From assembly GCA_914767715.1 (NCBI GenBank), contig OU612073.1:17546001-17610000 (forward strand): a DNA stretch of 64,000 nt, written 5' to 3'. Shown here piece by piece: positions 24,201 through 33,200 of this stretch. Numbering within the stretch: position 1 is the stretch's first letter; each line of letters opens with the position of its first letter. A model generated the notes under the pieces. The model was not told the DNA's origin. It was given only the letters and a program-made list of their open reading frames with translations, and did not search any database. This DNA is from Membranipora membranacea. Its lineage: Eukaryota; Bryozoa; Gymnolaemata; Cheilostomatida; Membraniporidae. A program made the translations under genes and the position numbers.

Positions 24201-27200
24201 CCGCTCCATGGCGCCGACTCTGAGATCCTCCCACTCCTGGTTGAGAAGGTCGACCTGCCCTTTGACCTCCTGTTCTTGTGGTGTTGTGAGGTCACCAGCT
24301 TGTAGTAGTGTGTTACCCTTAGTGAGTAGAGTACCTACATTAGTCTGATACTGAGTTAAATCCATCATGTACTTCTGTAAAATGGGAATGGAATTTAAAA
24401 ATAAATTCTGTGACCTTAGTTAGTTGGTACAAAAGTGTCATATATTTGAATTATTAAATTGAAATGAAGATGAACGTTTGCAATGTCTTATTAGTCAAGC
24501 ATTTTATTGAATCTTGGTGTTGTAAATGTAGGCAGTGGCAGGTCCTGCGTGTGATGCTATTTATGGAAGCACAGATAGAAGGTTTTATCGAGCATTTGTC
24601 TCACAAACTTTAGTTATTTTGAAAGAAAGTCATGCTATTCACAGCAGTAAAAAAGACCCTGTATCCCTGTGTAACCTCCACAGTCAAAGGAAAAAATGGC
24701 CAAGTTATAGTGAAGCATTGTTCATCACAATTTAAGGGGCATCACCGCACCTCCCTCTTTCAACAAACCTCATGCTCATGGAACTGAGCCTTGACCTCCT
24801 CCACATCCTCAGCAACTGGTGTCATTTTATTGAAGCGCTCTTTAGCATCCAATAGCCAGGTTAGTGCTTGTTCTAGCAGTGAGTTAAATGACTGGAGGTC
24901 GGGCAGGGAGCTTACCCCGCTTGCACTTGTCATACTCGTGGCATCACTGTGAGCATCTGGACCTGAGGCTATGTCACTGGGTGTTAGACGTGAAGGCTGG
25001 AGAGATAGATATTATAAAGCATGGTTAAAGTAGCAGCAAGCATCCCATGGCAGTAACTGTGATTATTCCCACTGTTGTCAATCAGTGAATGGGGACCTCT
25101 TCACTATATTCATGGTGACACTAGTTTATTAGATAAAATTGAAGCATTGCAGAAGGGTTAAGACAGATAAGGGTTACAAAAAGAACATAGTATGACAATT
25201 AGCAAATCTATCACAAATATAAGCTCTCACATATGCGCTCATCTTTCTTCAATGGCTAAATTTTAGTTTATTTGAGTGCTCTGCAGCTCCTATCTTTAAT
25301 TTCCAAAAAAAGCTCTTTTGACATCTGTGATGGAAAAGATTGTTACCTGTTCCGGAGCTTGAGCGTTGAGTCGGGCAACTTTAATAGGAACTTGAGGAGA
25401 CTCCAGTCCTGAGTTGTAACTCTGCTTCGGTTGAGCTTGTTCAGCAGGCAAGTAAGACGATGAGGTAGCTGTGATAGGCTGAGTAATAGTATCTAAAGCG
25501 ATTCGATAGGTTGATTGCGATGAGGTTGTGACATGACCTTGTGCTGCTGTGATTGGTTGCTGATCATTTGATTGTGTTTGATTGGCTGATTGATTAAGCT
25601 CAGAGTCCTGATTGGCTGGTGGATTTTGGTGAAGAGCTTCATATAGACATGTGAGGTACATGAGTACAGATTTCTTGTCTGGTCTAATCATGTCTGGAAA
25701 CAAATTACAAAAATTTACCGATTGACAGCGATGGACAGACAAATGGTAAATCTAAAACCCTCTTACAATTATTTCAATCTGAACTTATCGAACATGGATA
25801 GCCATCAGTTAGATACATGATCTGACGGCTAGTTATTGCCTCATCACAGAAAAATTTACCTTGCAGTTTTTAAAATGATCATTGTTCTCACCCTCAGGGT
25901 CCAGAAGTTTGGCGATACTGAAGTTACTGTTGGCAATTTGGAAGGCATGGAGAAGACTGTATTCAGGATCATTTACTGCTATGAGCTCATCGTAATCGAA
26001 TAAGTCAGGCCGATGACTAAAAGTATAGAGAGCAGATTCATAACAATGAATACGAAGAGTACTCTTGCATAGTAACAAAATAAAAATTTGAGCAAACAGA
26101 GCAATTGGTTACAAGCCAAAATATATTGGAATGTGTGATCATAGGAGCCCAATTGATAACCAAAAAAACTCCCAAGGACCAACTCTTAGTGTTTCACATT
26201 TAAAGCCAAGTCATCGAAAATTGAATACGGACCCTTTTTTTTAATTCATTATTGAATTAACAATAACAATTAACTTCAGTTTCTTTGCCAGAATTGACTC
26301 TCCAACTCTGCCCGGGTGGCTGGTAGTCGCACACCAATACCGGCACCCCAGGCAACATTTGAAATATATGGATATATAGATTTATAGTCAGGACCTCTAA
26401 CAAACTTGAGAATGTTTTTTTTTAATTTTCAGTACCATAAATATCTTTCAGTAGAGCTACATGCACATACTTACCCATGAATTAGAGCGTTGAATGCAAA
26501 ACCGTCTGACCAGGATGAGGTGAAGTTTGTTACGTTTACTTTGTTATATCCCTGAGTTGTTGACCTACACCATGAGAGTAAGGTCTTCTCAAAGCCATCC
26601 TGGCCTCCCGCACTCCCACCGGCTGATGAGGAGGTGCCATCACGGCCTGACGGAGGAAGGGAAGACATGGCTTTCTTCACCTGCAACCAAACAAACATCA
26701 GTGAGATCAGGTATAAGCAAGATCATTGAAACAGTATCAGTCTGATTGAAGCCTAGCTCAAGGGGAGGTGAATCTTGTTGCAGGCATATTGGAACTAACC
26801 TGGACAAGCCAAGGAGAGAACTACAGGGAGCTAGATGGCTAGATGAAAGAATTTTTGGTTGAGAATCTTGGACATTTATATAGTATTCAGCATGGTTTCA
26901 CAAGCACAAACTGACACTGGACATGATAAATGGAGCAAAGACTGGGAAGAATGTATTCTCACAATACATCAGTAAAACTGCATTACAACCATCAAGTTAT
27001 TCCAATTAAAAACTACCAAAATCACTTTCTGATCGCTCCAAGTGAGTGAGACCCAACTTGCCGCCCCTGCAAGGAATTATATACATTCTGAGCTAACAAT
27101 TTGGGATCGAATTTACATTCTTGGAAAACAGCGGGCGACGAGAGTGAATGGCGATAACTTGGCTCATAATGTGTTGCCCATTCTAATTGAAAGCTCCTCC

Positions 27201-30200
27201 TCCTACAGTGTAATCCTAGATTTCCCGGAGAGATCAGGTCAGACTATATTGAGATCATGGTCTCCCTGGTGCACGCTTTAGCAAGGTCTCCGAATATTAT
27301 CAATGAGAGCTACCATGGTACTTACCTGCCAATGATAAATAATACTCCACACTAATCCAAGTATAAGTTTGGCATTACCATTCACAACATCATCACTACT
27401 TATGTTCACAAGTCTTATCTGAAATATACAAACGAAAATGAGAAAATGAGAATACCTGTAGCAGTATTATGATATGTTGTCTGATCCATACCTTGGCTGG
27501 GCAAGAGCTAGATACTAAAGTAATTTAAATGGGTAGCCTAAGGTAGCATTGCCGCATGGCATCTCTTTTTGTTTTGGAGGGTATCCCCAGAACAAAAAAG
27601 AGTAGTCGCATGACAAGGTTAGGCCTATGGATAAGAACAGAGCCTTGCCAAGTAACTAAGGCTAAGGTAGTAAGGTATACTATAATATCCTTGATACACA
27701 CAGTGTGTATCCGTGAATTTGCAGTCAGTGGAAAACCACAACTAAGATCATATCTGGTCTGACCCGACCTTACTGTCTTTGTCCCTAACAAACCAAACCT
27801 ATTCACAAAGACACTAAATAGAGCTGGCAGGCTTTTATCTATATCTACATCTACAATAAAAAAAACACAGACTATCAAAACAGACAAACGCCCACCTCCC
27901 ACATACAATAGGATATCCGATATCTATCATAATATGTGAGTTGAGTCTTTGATCATCTAGCTTGGAACACCAATCACATGTTGGCCAAGTTAAAACTCTG
28001 AGATTGGCCATGTACTCAGGAATGATTTTGTGTAGAGAGAAACCACAAGGGGTGCACAATAAACTCATCATCACTAAGTATAGGCCTACTGAGAAATATC
28101 CCCCTATCCCAAAATAATTTTCCTGAAGGCATTTACATTAGCTAGGCTTGTAATTAAGCTTTTATTAATGACTTCAGGATGCCAGTTGTTATGTAATTAA
28201 TACAGAACCTAAGCTACTGCTGCCTTGAGGGAGGTGCTGCTGACCCCCCCTCCCTTCAGGTAGGTGAGGATAAATAATCAGATTAACAGTTATAATTTTC
28301 TAATCATTTATGATCAGAAGAGAAGATTGGATGAACATTGGAATCTTATTTTGTACTCTGTACTCCCAATATAAACAATCCAAAGGGTGAGACTCTCATG
28401 GCCAGACTCTACAGGGCTAACAACATGAATAATACCTGTCTGCTCACAAAACTGCCTATATTTGAACTTGATTTAGAGTTTACAGATTGTGTGACTTTAC
28501 CAATGAGCAAGTGATTGGTTTTGACAAATCGCCCTGCATTTGATAAAGGGTAACTGTAAATTGCTGAACAGGCTGAACGGACTGAACAGCTGAACAGAAT
28601 TTTTCAGACTTCTATTTCTTTGATTCTTTACATGATTGGCTAATTTTGGATAAGCGAAAGACAATTCCTTATATTCTGCTGTTAATTTATTTATACTAAG
28701 TTTGCACTTGCCTTGGTACCTTTCAATTTTGTTCACAGCAAATTTTTCAATTGTTTGGCATTACCCTAGTGAATGGATGGAAAGTAGCTTGCCTTGGCAA
28801 GCTTCGTTGGTGAGCCCCCCCACCCCCCTTATAAGTATAACCAAGCTTGTCAAGACTGGCTAGATGGAAGGTTGAGCTGGATAATGTTTCTTGTTTTTTA
28901 CTGAACACCATCATATTTTGTCAGAATTGGCAAATTGATTGCTTGCCCTAAATTGGTTATATTAGGTGCCAACAGGAACTTAGTGACTCATTAAATCATT
29001 TGGCTAGGAGGGATGTGTTTGAGAAGTGATAGTCAGCCAGAGAAAAGAATACAAATAATAATTTTAGTCTGAGAAATTCTGTTCAGCTGTTCAGTCTGTT
29101 CAGCCTGTTCAGCAATTTACAGTTACCGTTTGATAAAGCTCATGAGAACATTGCAAACAAGAGCTCATTGTTAATAAGGTCTGCTGCTTTGAGTTTCAAC
29201 TATTAGTTAAAAGACTCGCAAGTTTATCCCTGCCCTGTCCAATGCAAGCAGAAAAACCTGAAACATCAATGTCAACAAAACAACACCTTCCTGCCAATAC
29301 TAACAGCGAACACAAGACCACAGCTAGAGAGATCCAACAAAGATAGCCTTTTAGATGACACTACTGCTTTCAAAATGAGCTGATATAGAATTGAAAAAAG
29401 TCAATCAGAAAACTACTGTTGACAATAGGCGCAAAAGGAGAGACAGATAGAAAACAATAGGATATCAATTATCCATTGAACTGTAATTTTGGTGTAAATT
29501 TACAGACTACTATCAGGGGATTAGCTTATAGTCTTTTACAAGCCCTGAAGCACCTAGGAGTCCTTGTCGTTGTTCATCTGACTCAGTTCAAAAACTAATC
29601 TCCAATGTCTACATACCATAAACAACTACTAGTATCTGAAGCTTGGTCCAAATATTGAGTGAAATTGTAAGATTTTCTGCATTGTATGAGTTTTTCGAAA
29701 AGCTCCGAAAGCATTGCAACTCTTGCAAGTTAAACATTCAGAATTCGACGAGTGAAAGTCATCTGCCGGAGTCTTCCCACTCTTACAGCTGATGCAATCG
29801 CAGACCAAACTTGACTTTGTTGGTCACTCAAGGATTGTTGTAGTGTCCTTATGAAACTAAGCCGTATTATTGCTGAGATAACTCATCTCAATTGATAATA
29901 AGTGGTGCCACATTATCACTCAAAAATGTCCCTCCTTAGCCTATACGTATAAGATCTTGATGTCCGCTGGCAAGCCTATAATTTGATATACTGGTCAATA
30001 AATGCATGAGGGGAGTAGTAGGTGAGTAACCAAGTCCTAAGATGACCAAATCACACTGTGACTGAGGAAACCACGTCTAAACAAGGGGATGGTATCAATT
30101 GTGACATTCACTCTTCACACATTTTTACGCAGCAGTCTGCCTGTCAAACATTGGACAAGTGATTGCTGCACTGAGCACCTGACGCCAGCTGTCATTGCCA

Positions 30201-33200
30201 TCAATTGTTAGTCATCTAGTATGCCTAGGACTGAGAGCCTCGCTGCTAATTCAAAGCAAGAATGTACTCTAGTAGATCACAATACAATAAAACAAACCCA
30301 TGAGAAACATGTCATATCACTTTGTCGGCTCACTGGTATCATCTTATACATTTGCTCACACCTTAAACCACTACTGACACCTTAAAAGTTTACATTTACT
30401 ATTCATCTAGGGTCCAGGGAATAGAAGATTAGCATGTGGGCTTTGTAAGCTTGTGTTTCCTTTTTTCACAAGGATGGGTTAGGTAGTTGCATGAGAATTC
30501 AAGTTCCTCTGCTGGATAAAAATGTGACTCCAATGCATTTACAGAATCTTGCACCCACTTAAATAAAACTGGTGGAATTTGACACACTGTTGACAATATT
30601 CACACCTTGTTATAGGAGCACTAAGCAAACACCAGCTGCTAAGAAAAGTCACACCTGGGTCAAAAGTGAAAGCACTGAGCATGGACCAAGATTGACATTA
30701 CTAACAAGCCTGTGATCCTCTATTGTGTCTATGTCTTGTGATATACAGATCTTCGTGCACCCCCCCCCCCCTCCCCCACAAACAACCAACTTCTGAGAAT
30801 TAGCTACCTACCAACTCAATCGAAATGAGCTGCAAGCAACAGCGGAAGCCCTGTGTGCAGGCTATAATCCAGTATCCAAAAGTCAATCTGACGAAAATGC
30901 AGTTTGCCTGCAAAGTGGTGTCGGAGGCAGCGAAATAGAGTAACTCTTTCTCAGGAAACGAAAATAACGCGAAAACAACGCAAAAATAACGAACTGGTAA
31001 AGTTTACAAGACAGTTTATCTTAAGACCGAATTATTTATAAACTGCACAACATGAAAACTAGCCTAAGTGCCAGGCATCATGCAGTGCAAGTACACAAGC
31101 CTGGAAACCAGACGCACAAAATTAACTACCTGAACAGTCAGAAGCACTTTGCAAACGTGACTGGTTATAAGATGAATTTACTGTCTGATTAATCTAATGA
31201 TTAGCCAGAAAAATGTCAGAGTAGCAAATTTGCTGCCACAAGGTTGGCACTTATGTGGCTGCATAACTATCTGATACATCTACAATAACTTCATGTCAGA
31301 GATAGATTCAGTTCCCTACAGTCGTGTGGTGACACATGAATAAGCCGCAGTCGCTGTTAGAAAACTCAACCTATATGCGAGAGCATGAATGAATAAAGAT
31401 TTGATATAAAATACCTGAGATGTAAGTTTTAGTTCCACTGTTATGAACTTGTTGATTGAGCTGGTGTGGATGTGAAATCAGTAAGTTATGGCAGATAAGC
31501 TGCCTAAGTTAGATCTCGTTAATAGTAGAGAATAACAACATAGTGTACTGTAGACCTACAAGCGCACATTATAGCAATGTGTAAGGGCAGGTAAACCACA
31601 CGTTGTTGTGACCAGTTACTGTACAATCCCAAACTCAGAACAACAATCATTCTGAAGTTTGCAATCAGCTTAACTGTAAAACAATCAGCTCAAATTCCAC
31701 AAAAAATACTATAAGCTCTTCACTTAAAAGATCTTTATTCTAATATTTTTTTAGTAAGTGTCAAAGCAATTGTGTGAAGTTTCCAAAGAATTTGCCAATA
31801 TTATTGGGATTATACCCTTAACTTAGATTTTCTCATTCACTGCTGATAAAGCGTAATGAAATTTAAATTTGGAATGAATTATAGTATTATCAACTTATTA
31901 ATAGCTGATCAAACAATCCCCAATTTGTGAATACACAGACCTACAGGAAACACCTGGTGCACCATTACTATCGCGCACACGAGAGAAAATCCTAATTGTA
32001 CATTGACACACTCTAAGGGTTTGGCAATCTCTGACATTTACACATCAATTTTATCAGGAACGCTAATCAATCATCTCATTGTAACACTAAAGTTCATTCA
32101 CAAAACTATGACTGGAGCCAGACACCCAAGTACGTACTACCCTACTTGCAGAGTGATTACAGGCACCGAGAATTTGCAGGACCTTCAGCAAGGTAAACTC
32201 TTTGGTTAGGAACCAACTTCATGCAGGCAAAGACACTACAAAATGTTTACAGGATGCAAGGTGGAGGGGTGCTCCCATTGATGATTACGCTTCACAACAA
32301 GCAGCAGTCACATGATGTAATCGCTCAACATCTAAGTAGCAACAGCAAATAAAAAACTTTCCAATGCTGTGTAGTTCTCACCCAAAACTAAGAAATCCAC
32401 TCATCCCAACATTTCCCTCAAGCAGTATAGGTCGATAATCTCCAACACCTGGTTAAAGCTGCAAGTCCAAAACCGAATATCCCGAGCACTCGCACAATCT
32501 ATTGACGAATTCGAAGAAAACTTAGCATGTCTGTTTAAATCAACAAACTCTACACTGCAGTGTTGAATAATTCTGGTCATAAAAAGCAATAAAGGCTTAG
32601 CGATAAGCCTCTAACAGTGTAATAGAATGAGGGATAAGAACTAAGACAGGTGTATCAACAGCATGGGATAAGACACACCTTCATACAATAAAGATCAGAC
32701 AACAAACACACATAATACAACATAATACAACATGTCTAACAGGCGGAAAATGAGTGCACTGACTGCATCAAAGAAAATACCCTACGGCTAGTTTTCAGGT
32801 CTTTCAGGCTAATGTGTGAGTGTCTAACCTTGACACAATAACAAAGCCTGTATGCGCCGAGATGATAGTGAATTGCAGATAAACTTTGCTGCATCTAAAT
32901 TACTACAGAATTTAGGAAGAACATCATAAAATAACGCTATGAGAACCAATGAAATGGTGGCATACTCTGCATGATACTTTCATCAAACTGTTGGTACTCA
33001 AGCGAGAAATTTATGACTAACTCACTCACTCAGTTAGCATCTTGTGAAAACATTCCTCATCATACATATAGAGAATGCTGCCTTATGGCCACCTTCCCAT
33101 CCCTATCTCACACCTGTCCTTCAATAGAGGGTATCTTCCTGTCAGTCTGTGCCTGCAGTCTGACACATTGTGTTATTTATACCCTTAGCTACCTCCCAAG

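Noticed and set aside
24148-24348. Plus-strand 66-codon frame
   Set aside because: It is the antisense shadow of the dystrophin repeat 1 exon 24193-24374.
27525-27908. 127-codon minus-strand frame overlapping a plus-strand frame
   Set aside because: Frames are open on both strands, with no motifs, within a repeat-like intron segment.
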